The notes under the pieces: generated by a model
Databases searched by the model: none
Seen by the model: the letters and a program-made list of their open reading frames with translations, nothing else
Told to the model about the DNA's origin: nothing
Shown here: positions 29,601 to 39,167 of the stretch, in pieces
How the letters are laid out: each line of letters opens with the position of its first letter
Position numbering within the stretch: the stretch's first letter is position 1
DNA from: DASRIA01 sp963768885
GTDB lineage: Bacteria; Actinomycetota; Thermoleophilia; Solirubrobacterales; JBBDJG01
DNA length: 64,000 bases
Assembly: GCA_963768885.1 (NCBI GenBank)
Contig: CAVYJN010000006.1
Span: 1,116,001-1,180,000, forward strand
Direction: 5' to 3'
Program-made: the position numbers and the translations under genes

Positions 29601-32600
29601 CCGACAAGCAGCTGGCCGGCACTGCTCGGCCTGACGCGACACGGCGACGACGCTGTCCAACGCCTACCTGCAGGTCGACACCGCGCGAGCCGCCCGGCGC
29701 GGGCATCGTGGGCCAGACGATCCAGTTCCACGGCACCGCCGATCGCTACACGCTGAACGGCGCCAACGCGATCGCCACCCTCTACTCGGACGCGACCACC
29801 GCCACGCTCGAACCCGGCGGTCACGCTTCGCGGCGTGGGCGCGAACGGCGGCCAGGCCGCGGCCTTCACCTACGACCTCGCGCGCTCGGTCGTCTAGACG
29901 CGCCAGGGCAACCCGGCCTGGGCGGGCCAGGAGCGCGACGGGACCGCGCCGATCCGATCCGACGACCTCTTCTTCGGCGCGGCCGGCTTCGACCCCCAGC
30001 CGGACTGGGTCGACCTGAACAAGGTCGCGATCCCGCAGGCGGACGAGCAGCAGCGCCTGCTCGCGAACCTGATCGGGCAGATGAACCTCGACCGCAAGCC
30101 GCTGCCGCGCTTCTGGTACCTGCCGCGCGGACGAGAAGGCGGTCGTGGTGATGACCGGCGACGACCACGCCAACGGCGGCACGGCGCCGGCCGCTTCGAC
30201 ACCTACAAGGCACAGAGCCCGCCGGGCTGCTCGGTCGCCGACTGGGAGTGCGTGCGCGGCGACCTCCTACATCTACACCGAACACCCCGCTGAGCGACGC
30301 GCAGGCCGCCGTCCTACGAGGCCGACGGGTTCGAGGTCGGCGCTGCACGTCAACACGAACTGCGCCGACTGGACGCCCTCGTCCCTCGACGCAGTTCTAC
30401 GACGACCAGCTCGCGGCCTTCGCGGCCAAGTACCCGAGCACTGCCGTCGCCGCTCGACGAGCCGCACCCACTGCATCGCCTGGAGCGACTGGGCGACACA
30501 GCCGAAGGTCGAGCTCGACCACGGGATCCGGCTCGACACGAACTACTACTACTGGCCGCCCGCCTGGGTCCAGAACCGGCCCGGCCTCTTCACCGGCTCG
30601 GGCATGCCGATGCGCTTCGCCGACCTCGACGGCTCGATGATCGACGTCTACCAGGCGACGACGCAGATGACCGACGAGTCGGACCAGTCGTACCCGTTCA
30701 CCATCGACACGCTGCTCGACCGGGCGATCGGCACCGAGGGCTACTACGGCGTCTTCACCGCCAACATGCACACGGACTCCGCCTCGCACGCCGGCTCGGA
30801 CGCGATCGTCGCCTCGGCGCAGGCCAGGGGCGTGCCCGTCGTGTCCGCCCGCCAGATGCTCGAGTGGCTCGACGGCCGCAACGGCTCCTCGTTCGGATCG
30901 CTCTCGTGGAGCGGCAACAAGCTGAGCTTCACGATCGACGTCGGCGCGGGCGCCAACGGCCTGCGCGCGATGGTCCCGACGCAGTCGGCCGTCGGCGCGC
31001 TTACGGGCGTCAAGCGCGGCGGCAACGCGATCGCCACCGTCACGCGGACGATCAAGGGCGTCGAGTACGCGTTCTTCGAGGCGACCGCAGGGAATTACGA
31101 GGCCGCCTACGCGGTGGACGACACGCCGCCGGTGATCTCGGGCGTCGCCGCCACGCCGGAAACGGGCGCAACGGCCACGATCACGTGGGCCACCGATGAG
31201 CCGTCCGACTCGCGTGTCGACTACGGCACGTCGTCGGGGGCGCTCGGCTCGAGCGTGACCGAGTCCGCGCCGGTGACCTCGCACACCGTCGCGCTCACCG
31301 GGCTGACGCCGGGGACCACCTACCACTACCGGGTCACCTCGATCGACGGCGCGGGCAATCCCGCAACCTCTCCGCCGGCCGCAGACCCGCCGGCCACCTT
31401 CACGACGCCGTCCGCAAGCTTTACCGACACGACCGTCGCCGACTTCGGCGCCGGCGCTACAGGGGCGAACGCCTATGTCGCCGAGTCCGCCAACGGCGAG
31501 GTGATCCTGAGCCCGGCCGTGGGAGCCGAGTTCTCAGGCGCGAGCCCGCCGCTCGGCTGGTCCGCCACGCCGTGGAGCGCGGGCGGCAACGCGACCGTCT
31601 CCGGCGGGCGATTGATTGTCGACGAAGCCCGGTTCGGCAACGACCAGACGTACGGGTCGGGGCGCTCGCTCGAGTTCGTCGCCACCTTCGGCGGCGGTGT
31701 GAACCAGCATGCCGGGTTCGGAGTCGACTACAACGACCAGCCGTTCTGGGCGATGTTCAGCATCAAGAACGACGGCAGCTTCAACGCCCGCACAAACAAC
31801 GGTTCCACCCCGATCGACACGCCGCTGCCTTCCAGCCTGCTCGGGTCGCCCCATCGCTACCGCATCGACTGGCACGCCGGCAGCGTCGAGTTCTTCGTCG
31901 ACGGGACGCTGGTCGCCACGCACACGACCAGCTTCGGGGCCACCGAGATGCGCCCCCTGGTGAGCGACCTGAACAACAGCCTCGGGCCCGAGCCTCGTCG
32001 GTCGACTGGATGCACATGAGCCCCTACCCGGCTTCCGCAACCTTCGACTCGCGCGTGTTCGACGCCGGCGAGAGCGCGGACTGGGGCGCGTTGTCCTGGA
32101 GCGCGGACACCCCCGCCGGCACCACGGTCAGCATCAGCGTCCGCACCGGAAACACGCCTACGCCGGACGCGAGCTGGAGCGCGTTCACGCCGATCGCGAC
32201 CTCGGGCGGTGACATCCCCGGCAACTCGCGCTACGTCCAGTACCGGGCGGAGCTCGCGAGCACGGATCCAGGCGCGACCCCGGTCCTGCGCGACGTCACG
32301 ATCGCCTTCAGCGCCGCGCCTGACACCACGTTGCCAACCGTCGCTGACCGCAGCCCGGCCCCGAACGAGAGCGAGGTCCCAGGCGACACGAACGTGACCG
32401 TGCAGTTCAGCGAGCCGATGAATCCCGCGACCATCGACGGCTCGAGCCTCCGGCTCCGGGCCCAGGGCGCAAGCGTGGACGTGCCGGCGACCGTTTCGTA
32501 CGCGGGCCTCACGGCAACCCTGGATCCGGCTGACCCGCTGGCGCCGAACGCGCAATACCACGTAACCGTGTCGGGGAGCGTCGAGGACGCGAACGGCAAC

Positions 32601-34758
32601 GCCCTCGGGGCGGATGAGAGCTGGTCGTTCACGGCCGCGCCGTTGACGCTGGGCCTAATCGACACCACGAGCGCCGACTTCGGCGCGGGCACGACGGGCG
32701 CCGAGACCTACGTCTCGGAGACCGCCGACGGCGAGGTGACCTTGATCCCGACAATCGGTGCGGAGTTCTCCGGTATCACCCTGCCGTCCGGCTGGTCGGC
32801 GTTCCCGTGGGCCGACGGCGGAGCCGCGACCCTCGCGGCCGGGAAGCTGACCGTGGACGGCGCGCGCGTCGGCACTGACGCGACGTACCCGGCCGGCGGT
32901 TCACTGGAGTACGTGGCGACGTTCGCCACGACCACGTTCCAGCACATCGGCTTCGGCAACGACTTCAACGACCAGCCGTGGGCGATATTCAGCACGAAGG
33001 CGGACGGCAGCTTCAACGCCCGCACCAACAACGGCTCGAGCGCGATCGACACGCCGCTGCCGAGCAGCCTGCTCGGGTCGCCCCACCGCTACCGCATCGA
33101 CTGGAACGCGGACAGCGTCGAGTTCTTCGTCGACGGCGCCCTGGTCGCCACGCACGCCGTGAGCTTCGGGGCCACGCAGATGCGCCCGCTCGCCAGCGAC
33201 GGGGCAGTCGGCGGCGCGACGCTCGAGGTCGACTGGCTGCGCATGAGCCCGTATCCGGCTTCGGGCACGTTCCTCTCGCGCGTCTTCGACGCCGGCGGCC
33301 CAACCGAATGGCGGGCCCTCTCGTGGACCGCCGACACTCCCGCGGGCACAACCGTCAACCTGAGCGTGCGCACCGGCGACACAGCGACGCCGGACTCGAG
33401 TTGGAGCGCATTCACGCCGGTCACGGCCTCCGGCGACGACATCCCCGGGAACTCGCGATACGTCCAGTACCGGGCGGAGCTTCAGACGAGCGACCCGGAT
33501 CTGACGCCGGTCCTGAGCGAGGTCGCGATCACTCATGCCGACACGGTGGCGCCGACCGTCGCCGTGGATTCCGTCTCCGACAGCCTGCTGGGCGCAGCGG
33601 ATGAGAGCACCGACGTCACCTGGCACGCCGACCAGAGCGGCGCCTACTCGGTGCGGGTCGGGGGCTCGGACTGCTCCAGCGGCACCACGATCGCAAGCGG
33701 CGCCTACGACGACGCGCCGGCCCAGCGCACGACCACGGTGCAGGCGACCGACCTGACCGAGGGTGGCAACACGATCAGGGTCTGCGTGACCGACGCGGGG
33801 AACAACACCGGTTCGGGGACTACCACGGTCGCAAAGGACACGACCGCGCCGGCCGTCACCGTGGACTCGGTCTCCGACAACCTGCTCGACGCATCGGATG
33901 AGAGCACCGACGTCACCTGGCACGCCGACCAGAACGGCGCCTACTCGGTGCGTGTCGGCGGTACGGACTGCTCGAGCGGCACCGCGATCGCAAGCGGGAC
34001 CTACGACGACGCGCCCGCGCAGCGCACGACCACGGTGCAGGCGACCGACCTCGCCGAGGGTGCCAACACGATCAGGGTCTGCGTCACCGACGCAGCCGGC
34101 AACACGGGTTCGGCCAGCGTCCAGGTGACGAAGACAGCCGGCTACCCGCGCCCGAAGGGCGCGATGGTGTTCTCAGCACCACTCGTCCCGGCCTATGCCG
34201 AGTGCACGTCGCCAAACCGTGTGCACGGCCCGCCGCTCGAGTTTGCGTCGTGCAACCCGCCCTCGGAACGGTCCGGCTTCCTGACGGTCGGCACCCCGGA
34301 CGCCAACTCGAGACCCGCCAGCATGTCCGGAAGGATGCGCTTCGACACCGTCGTGGGCGATCCCGGCACTCCGGCCGACGAGGCTGACGTCCAGATCAAG
34401 TTCTCCGTCACCGATGTCCGCGACCGGACGACCCTCGCGGACTACGCCGGTGAGCTGCAGGCTACAACCGTCCTGCGCATCACGGACAAGCTGAACACGG
34501 GCAACGACAGCGCGACGGTCGCGGACCTGCCCTTCGAGTTCACCGTCCCCTGCGGCGCCACCGGCGGCGCCGCTGACGTCGGCGCGACCTGCTCCCTGAG
34601 ACACGACCGCCGATGCGATCACACCCGGCACGGTCACGGAAAAGAAGCGCACGATCTGGCAGCTCGGCGACGTCTTCGTCCTCGACGGCGGGCCCGACGG
34701 CGACGCCGAGACGGCGAACAACACGATCTTCCTCCGGCAGGGGATATTCGTCCCGTAA
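26604..34758 (+). CDS. Giant secreted multidomain protein, frame broken at about 22 sites
   Basis: Corrected, it is one protein of about 2710 residues. A signal peptide is followed by an N,N-dimethylformamidase beta-subunit-like domain (SDTTWQAYNAYGG, SVGHDEYWSGAQRANVEAAR, FFSGNEVFWKTRWE), an Ig-like module, a DUF4082-type domain (SNDAQAVELGVKFRSEVDGF) and a Big_5-type Ig domain. Next come a Rossmann-like segment (MLVIGSASNPFSRYYAEILR), a polysaccharide-deacetylase-like domain (VVVMTGDDHANGG, ELDHGIRLDTNYYYWPPAWV) and a fibronectin-like domain. Two long copies of a LamG-like plus strand-rich module and two 99-residue Ig-like repeats close the protein. ATG 26604 has GGGAAGGGA upstream. Besides the indels, one in-frame TAG (29895-29897) stands where TAC is expected. 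Probably acts on the cell surface or extracellular glycan. Confidence 0.7.
31421..32313 (+). repeat. Long internal repeat, copy A, in the giant secreted gene
   Basis: Encodes a LamG-like part (DTPLPSSLLGSPHRYRIDW) and a following strand-rich part (RVFDAGESADWGALSWSADT, PGNSRYVQYRAEL). Copy B at 32660-33540 has the same order of motifs with many identical stretches at DNA level. Confidence 0.75.
32660..33540 (+). repeat. Long internal repeat, copy B, in the giant secreted gene
   Basis: Second copy of the module at 31421-32313 (DTPLPSSLLGSPHRYRIDW, then RVFDAGGPTEWRALSWTADT). Between the copies lies one Big_5-like domain (ESEVPGDTNVTVQFSEPMNP). Confidence 0.75.
33549..34142 (+). repeat. Two tandem 297-bp repeats (99-codon Ig-like units)
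   Basis: Unit 1 is 33549-33845 and unit 2 is 33846-34142. Both encode ESTDVTWHADQ(S/N)GAYSVRVG followed by CSSGT and DDAPAQRTTTVQATDL. The spacing is exactly 99 codons and identity is high, so this is a recent duplication. Each unit has two cysteines. Confidence 0.85.
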
Positions 34759-34846
34759 CCCGCAGGAGCGGTAGCCGCCGGGGCGACATTTTCCGCCACT
34801 GCCTGTAAAAACGGCCCCAGCGCCGGTTCGTGGCCGCCGCGGGGCT

Positions 34847-34852
34847 ATCCTT
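34847..34852 (+). promoter_or_regulatory. Putative -10 box of ilvC, leaderless
   Basis: TATCCT stands 8 nt before the ilvC ATG. No ribosome binding site is present. Confidence 0.45.
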
Positions 34853-34860
34853 CCGCGCCA

Positions 34861-35928
34861 ATGAGTGACGTCTTCTACGAGAACGACGCGGATCTCTCCG
34901 CGCTCGAGGGCAAGACCGTCGCGATCCTCGGCTACGGATCGCAGGGACACGCGCACGCGCTCAACCTGAAGGAGTCGGGAGTCGACGTCGTGGTGGGGCT
35001 GAGGCCGGATTCCTCCAGCCGCGCGGACGCCGAGTCCGCCGGGCTGCGCGTGATGGACGTGGCGGACGCCGCCAGCGCCGGCGACGTCGTGATGATCCTG
35101 CTGCCCGACGAGAAGCAGGCGGAGGTCTGGGAGAAGCAGATCCGCGACGGGATCGCCCCCGGCAACCTGCTGCTGTTCGCCCACGGCTTCACGATCCACT
35201 TCGGCCAGATCGACCCGCCCCCGGAGGTCGACGTCGCGATGGTCGCGCCCAAGGGGCCGGGCCACCTGGTCCGCCGCCAGTTCACCGAGGGCCGCGGCGT
35301 GCCGGGGCTGATCGCGATCCACCAGGACGCGACGGGCAGGGCCAAGGAGCTGACCCTCGCATACGCCAAGGGGATCGGCTGCATGCGCGCCGGCGTGATC
35401 GAGACCACCTTCAAGGACGAGGCCGAGACCGACCTCTTCGGCGAGCAGTCCGTGCTCTGCGGGGGCGCGACGGAGCTGGTGCGCGCCGGCTTCGAGACGC
35501 TCGTCGACGCCGGGTACGACCCGCGCCTCGCGTACTTCGAGTGCCTCCACGAGCTGAAGCTGATCGTCGACCTGATGTACGAGAAGGGCATCACCGGCAT
35601 GCGCGAGTCGATCTCGAACACGGCCGAGTACGGCGACCTCACGCGCGGCCCCAAGGTGATCGGGCCGGAGGTGCGCGAGGCGATGAAGAAGGTCCTCGCC
35701 GACATCCAGTCCGGCGACTTCGCGCGGGAGTGGATCGCCGAGAACCGCGCGGGCCAGGAGAACTTCCAGCGCATGCGCACCGAGCAGCAGGGCCACCAGG
35801 TCGAGAAGGTCGGCGCCGAGCTGCGCTCGATGATGCCCTGGATAAGGAGCCGTAATTTGCTTAGCCGCAAATTACGGGAGCTCCGAACTACGCATGACCA
35901 TCTCAGAGCTCCCGAGATTTCCGGCTGA
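34861..35928 (+). CDS. ilvC: Ketol-acid reductoisomerase with an unusual C-terminal tail
   Basis: 355 aa. Converts acetolactate to 2,3-dihydroxy-isovalerate using NADPH and Mg. The Rossmann motif is VAILGYGSQGHAHALNLKES. The catalytic glutamates and acidic ligands are in KDEAETDLFGEQSVLCGG and YFECLHELKLIVDLMYEKG. The usual class I end, ELRSMMPW, is reached at about residue 327. Another 28 residues follow (RSRNLLSRKLREL...). They are encoded by an inverted repeat, and the TGA lies in the loop of a second hairpin. The extension is probably caused by the repeat element. Confidence 0.93.
   Translation: MSDVFYENDADLSALEGKTVAILGYGSQGHAHALNLKESGVDVVVGLRPDSSSRADAESAGLRVMDVADAASAGDVVMILLPDEKQAEVWEKQIRDGIAPGNLLLFAHGFTIHFGQIDPPPEVDVAMVAPKGPGHLVRRQFTEGRGVPGLIAIHQDATGRAKELTLAYAKGIGCMRAGVIETTFKDEAETDLFGEQSVLCGGATELVRAGFETLVDAGYDPRLAYFECLHELKLIVDLMYEKGITGMRESISNTAEYGDLTRGPKVIGPEVREAMKKVLADIQSGDFAREWIAENRAGQENFQRMRTEQQGHQVEKVGAELRSMMPWIRSRNLLSRKLRELRTTHDHLRAPEISG
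35850..35877. repeat. Hairpin 1: 11-bp stem with TTAGCC loop
   Basis: CCGTAATTTGC / GCAAATTACGG around the loop TTAGCC. It lies inside the last codons of ilvC and has no T-run after it. It is joined to hairpin 2 by a further inverted repeat (GGGAGCTC 35876-35883 with GAGCTCCC 35906-35913). Confidence 0.85.
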
Positions 35929-35939
35929 GGAAATCTCGG
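35912..35939. repeat. Hairpin 2: 11-bp stem with GGCTGA loop (TCAGCC on the other strand)
   Basis: CCGAGATTTCC / GGAAATCTCGG around the loop GGCTGA. The ilvC stop codon is in the loop. The next gene starts at 35946. Confidence 0.85.
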
Positions 35940-35945
35940 CCATGC

Positions 35946-37187
35946 ATGAACGGGCGGGCCGTTCGGCTCACCTTGCTGGACCCGTCGCTCGAACGCTCGC
36001 GAGTGACCGTCGGGTTCCGGCTCTTCCTCGCGATCCCGCACCTGATCTGGCTCGCGCTGTGGTTCTCGCTCGCCGTGCTGGTCGCGATCGCGAACTGGAT
36101 CGCCGCCCTGGCCACCGGAAAGCCCTCGCCGGACCTGCACCGCTTCCTCGCCGCGTACGTGCGCTACGCCGCGCACGTGACGTCGTACGTCACGCTCGCC
36201 GCCGACCCGTTCCCGGGTTTCACCGGCCGCCCCGGCAGCTACCCGGTCGACATCGAGATCGACGAGCCCGCGCCGCAGAACAGGTGGGTCACCGGGTTTC
36301 GGCTGATCCTGGCGCTCCCGGCGATCCTGCTGGCGGACGTCCTGGTGGGCTTCGGGTCGACCGGGACGGGCGGGGGCTACTACTCGGCAGGCGTGGCCGC
36401 CACGGCCGCGTTCCTCGCCTGGTTCTACTGCCTCGTGAACGGGCGCACGGCCGAGGGCCTGCGCGACGCGTCCGTCTACGCGATCGGGTACGAGGCGCAG
36501 GCCTTCGGGTACCTGTTCCTGCTCACGGCGCGCTACCCGAACAGCGACCCCGCCGTCTACGAGTCGGCCAACGTGTACCGCACCGACCCGATCCGGCTGC
36601 CGGTCTCCGACGACCTGCAGCGCTCGCGCCTGACGGTGTTCTTCCGCCTCCTGCTGGCGATCCCCCATTTCGTGTGGCTCACCCTGTGGGGCATCGCGGT
36701 GTTCTTCGCGCTGATCGCGAACTGGTTCGCGACCCTCTTCCGGGGTACGTCGCCGCCCGGGCTTCACCGCTTCCTGGCCTCGTACCTGCGCTACCAGACG
36801 CATGTCTTCGCCTTCGTGCAGATCGTCGCCAACCCGTTCCCGGGCTTCACCGGGGCGCCGGGCTCCTACCCGGTCGACGTCGAGATCGACGAGCCCGAGC
36901 CCCATCAGAACAGGTGGGTCACCGGCTTCCGGATCTTCCTCGCGATCCCCGCGCTGATGTTCGGGAGCGCGCTCGCCGGCGCGGCCTACCTCGCCGCGCT
37001 CTACAGCTGGTTCCACGGCCTGTTCACCGGGCGCGTGCCCCGCGGGCTGCGGAACCTGGGCGCCTATCAGCTGCGCTACCAGGCCCAGGCGTACGCCTAC
37101 GTCTATCTGCTCACGAGCCGCTACCCGTACGCCGGCCCGTCCGCCGGCTGGCAACTCGCGCTCCCCGTCGCCCCGCAGGAGACCTGA
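35946..37187 (+). CDS. Membrane protein with two DUF4389-like halves
   Basis: 413 aa. Two similar halves, each with RLFLAIPHLIWLALW-type (or RLLLAIPHFVWLTLW) first helix, a HRFLAAYVRY / HRFLASYLRY motif, and a turn PFPGFTG..GSYPVD(I/V)EIDEP. I count about eight membrane helices. DUF4389 proteins have no known biochemical function. The gene begins right after hairpin 2, and its stop overlaps the start of the M48 peptidase gene (CTGA). Confidence 0.8.
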   Translation: MNGRAVRLTLLDPSLERSRVTVGFRLFLAIPHLIWLALWFSLAVLVAIANWIAALATGKPSPDLHRFLAAYVRYAAHVTSYVTLAADPFPGFTGRPGSYPVDIEIDEPAPQNRWVTGFRLILALPAILLADVLVGFGSTGTGGGYYSAGVAATAAFLAWFYCLVNGRTAEGLRDASVYAIGYEAQAFGYLFLLTARYPNSDPAVYESANVYRTDPIRLPVSDDLQRSRLTVFFRLLLAIPHFVWLTLWGIAVFFALIANWFATLFRGTSPPGLHRFLASYLRYQTHVFAFVQIVANPFPGFTGAPGSYPVDVEIDEPEPHQNRWVTGFRIFLAIPALMFGSALAGAAYLAALYSWFHGLFTGRVPRGLRNLGAYQLRYQAQAYAYVYLLTSRYPYAGPSAGWQLALPVAPQET

Positions 37188-38401
37188 CCCGCCACCTCAA
37201 GTGGATCGTCCCGGCGGCCGCGATCGTGGCGGCCTGGATCTTGGTCGTGCCCATCCTGTGGCCGACCGACGTGCCCGACAACCTGAGCCTGCCGGACCTT
37301 GCGCCGCGCGCGTTCTTCACGGCGAACGAGATCGCGGATGCGCGCGACTACGAGCGCTTCACGCGCATCAACGCGCTGATCTCCGTCGTCGTGCTGATCG
37401 TCGTGCTGGCGCTGTACGCGCGCCACGGCGAGCGCTTCACGCGCGAGTCGGCTGCCGGGCGCATCGGCACGGGCATGCTGCTCGGCATGCTCGGCTTCGC
37501 GTTCGTCTGGCTCGCGGAGCTGCCCTCCGGGCTGGTGCAGCTCTGGTGGGACCGCCGGCACGACGTGTCCGACCAGGGCTATCTCGAGTGGGCGTTCGAG
37601 AACTTCTTCAGCCTGGGCGGCACCTTCCTGTTCGTGTGCGCGGCGATCCTGATCGTGATGGCGCTCGCGAAGCCTCTGCGCGAGAGCTGGTGGATACCGG
37701 GGGGCGCCGTGTTCGTCTGCCTCGGACTGCTGTTCACGTTCGTCGGGCCCTTCCTGCTGCCCGACATCCATCCGCTGCGCGACGACCGGCTCGCGGCGCA
37801 GGGACGCGAGCTCGCGCGGGAGCAGGGCGTGCCCGACGTCCCGATCCGCGTCGAGGACGTCGACGCGTTCACGGACGAGCCCAACGCGTTCGCGATCGGC
37901 CTCGGCCCGACGCGCCGCGTGATCCTCTGGAACACGTTGCTGGACCCGCCGTTCAGCGAGCGCGAGGTGCGCGTCGTGATCGCGCACGAGCTCGGGCACC
38001 ATTCCCGCGACCACCTCTGGAAGCTCTCGGCGTGGCTCGCGCTGGTCGCCCTGCCCACGGCCCTGCTGATCGCGCTCGTCACGCGCCGCCGCGGGGGGAT
38101 GTACGAGGCGCGCGCCGTGCCGCTCGCGCTGCTGGCCGCCGTCGTGCTCCAGATCGCCTTCTCGCCGGCACAGAACGTGATCAGCCGGCGCTACGAGGCC
38201 GAGGCCGACTGGGTGGCGCTCCAGACCAGCCGCGATCCGCGCGCGGCGCGCGCGCTCCACCGGGAGCTCGCCGAGACGAGCCACGCCGACCCCGAGCCGC
38301 CCACCTGGTCGTACATCCTGTTCGACACGCATCCCACCGCGATGCAGCGGATCGAGATGGTCGAGGCCTGGCGGGCCCGCAACGGCCGCCGGGGTCGCTA
38401 G
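37184..38401 (+). CDS. M48-family membrane metallopeptidase
   Basis: About 405 aa. The zinc site HExxH is in VRVVIAHELGHHSRDHLW, with the third ligand in RRYEAEADWVAL. Several membrane helices precede it (IVPAAAIVAAWILVVPILW, LISVVVLIVVLALYA) and follow it (LSAWLALVALPTALLIALV). The layout matches Ste24/HtpX-like CAAX-protease relatives. The start is unclear: the codon overlapping the upstream stop is CTG where GTG would be expected (CTGA for GTGA); the next in-frame GTG is about 45 bases on. Confidence 0.85.
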   Translation: MTRHLKWIVPAAAIVAAWILVVPILWPTDVPDNLSLPDLAPRAFFTANEIADARDYERFTRINALISVVVLIVVLALYARHGERFTRESAAGRIGTGMLLGMLGFAFVWLAELPSGLVQLWWDRRHDVSDQGYLEWAFENFFSLGGTFLFVCAAILIVMALAKPLRESWWIPGGAVFVCLGLLFTFVGPFLLPDIHPLRDDRLAAQGRELAREQGVPDVPIRVEDVDAFTDEPNAFAIGLGPTRRVILWNTLLDPPFSEREVRVVIAHELGHHSRDHLWKLSAWLALVALPTALLIALVTRRRGGMYEARAVPLALLAAVVLQIAFSPAQNVISRRYEAEADWVALQTSRDPRAARALHRELAETSHADPEPPTWSYILFDTHPTAMQRIEMVEAWRARNGRRGR

Positions 38402-38446
38402 GGTCGCGGCTGCAGATCTACTATCCGTCCCCAAAGGGAGGATCCG

Positions 38447-39091
38447 ATGGAAGCAGCCACGCCGCCACCGCCGCCCGCTCCGCCTCCTCCGCCCGCTTCG
38501 ACACCGCCGCCCCCGGGAGCTCTCGAGTACCCGGTCGCGTTCGACGTCGAATACCCGGAGCGCCTCTCGCACTGGAAGGTCCTCCTCAAGTGGCTGTTCG
38601 CGATCCCGCAGTTCATCATCGTCTACCTGCTCCAGGCGGTGAACGGCGTGATCATCTTCATCGCCTTCTTCGCCGTCCTGTTCACGAAGAAGTGGCCGCG
38701 GGGGATGTTCGACTTCTCGCTCCAGATCCAGCGCTGGACGTTCAACACCTACGCCTACGCGCTGACGCTGATGCGCGACGAGTACCCGCCCTTCACGGGC
38801 GAGCGCGGCCAGTACCCGCTGACGCTCGAGGTCGAGTACCGCGAGGACCTCTCGCGCTGGATGATCTTCGTGAAGTGGCTGCTCGCGATCCCGCACGTGA
38901 TCGTGCTGGCGTTTCTGTGGATCGCCGCCTCCTTCGCGGTCCTGATCGCCTTCTTCGCGGTCCTCTTCACGGGGAAGTACCCGCGCGGCCTGTTCGACTT
39001 CGTGGTCGGCACGGCACGCTGGGCGGTGCGCGTGAACGCGTACGCGTTCTGGTTCATGACGGACCGCTATCCGCCCTTCAGCCTGAAGTGA
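38447..39091 (+). CDS. DUF4389 membrane protein with a proline-rich N-terminus
   Basis: 214 aa. A 25-residue Pro/Ala-rich tract (TPPPPPAPPPPPAS) is followed by two DUF4389-type units, each opening with a strand (YPVAFDVEYPERLSHWKVLL, YPLTLEVEYREDLSRWMIFV), then membrane helices and an F(A/T)VLFT(K/G)K(W/Y)PRG(M/L)FDF motif. It has a ribosome binding site (GGGAGGA). It shares the domain with the gene at 35946, so this is a local family cluster around the M48 peptidase. Confidence 0.8.
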   Translation: MEAATPPPPPAPPPPPASTPPPPGALEYPVAFDVEYPERLSHWKVLLKWLFAIPQFIIVYLLQAVNGVIIFIAFFAVLFTKKWPRGMFDFSLQIQRWTFNTYAYALTLMRDEYPPFTGERGQYPLTLEVEYREDLSRWMIFVKWLLAIPHVIVLAFLWIAASFAVLIAFFAVLFTGKYPRGLFDFVVGTARWAVRVNAYAFWFMTDRYPPFSLK

Positions 39092-39093
39092 GT

Positions 39094-39117
39094 CGGTTTT
39101 CCTTAGCCGGAAAACCG
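39094..39117. repeat. Hairpin 3: 9-bp stem with TTAGCC loop
   Basis: CGGTTTTCC / GGAAAACCG around the loop TTAGCC, directly after the stop of the DUF4389 gene. It has the same loop as hairpin 1 but a different stem. Confidence 0.85.
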
Positions 39118-39167
39118 GTTTCGCCGCGGGCGCCGCAGGGGCGTCCGCTATCCTCGGGCGCCCGACG

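Noticed and set aside
29371..30470. True pseudogenisation of the giant secreted gene
   Set aside because: Frame and protein similarity are kept across every shift, including conserved motifs and the internal repeat, with no loss of sequence; a dead gene would show larger deletions and more stops. One TAG at 29895 remains unexplained.
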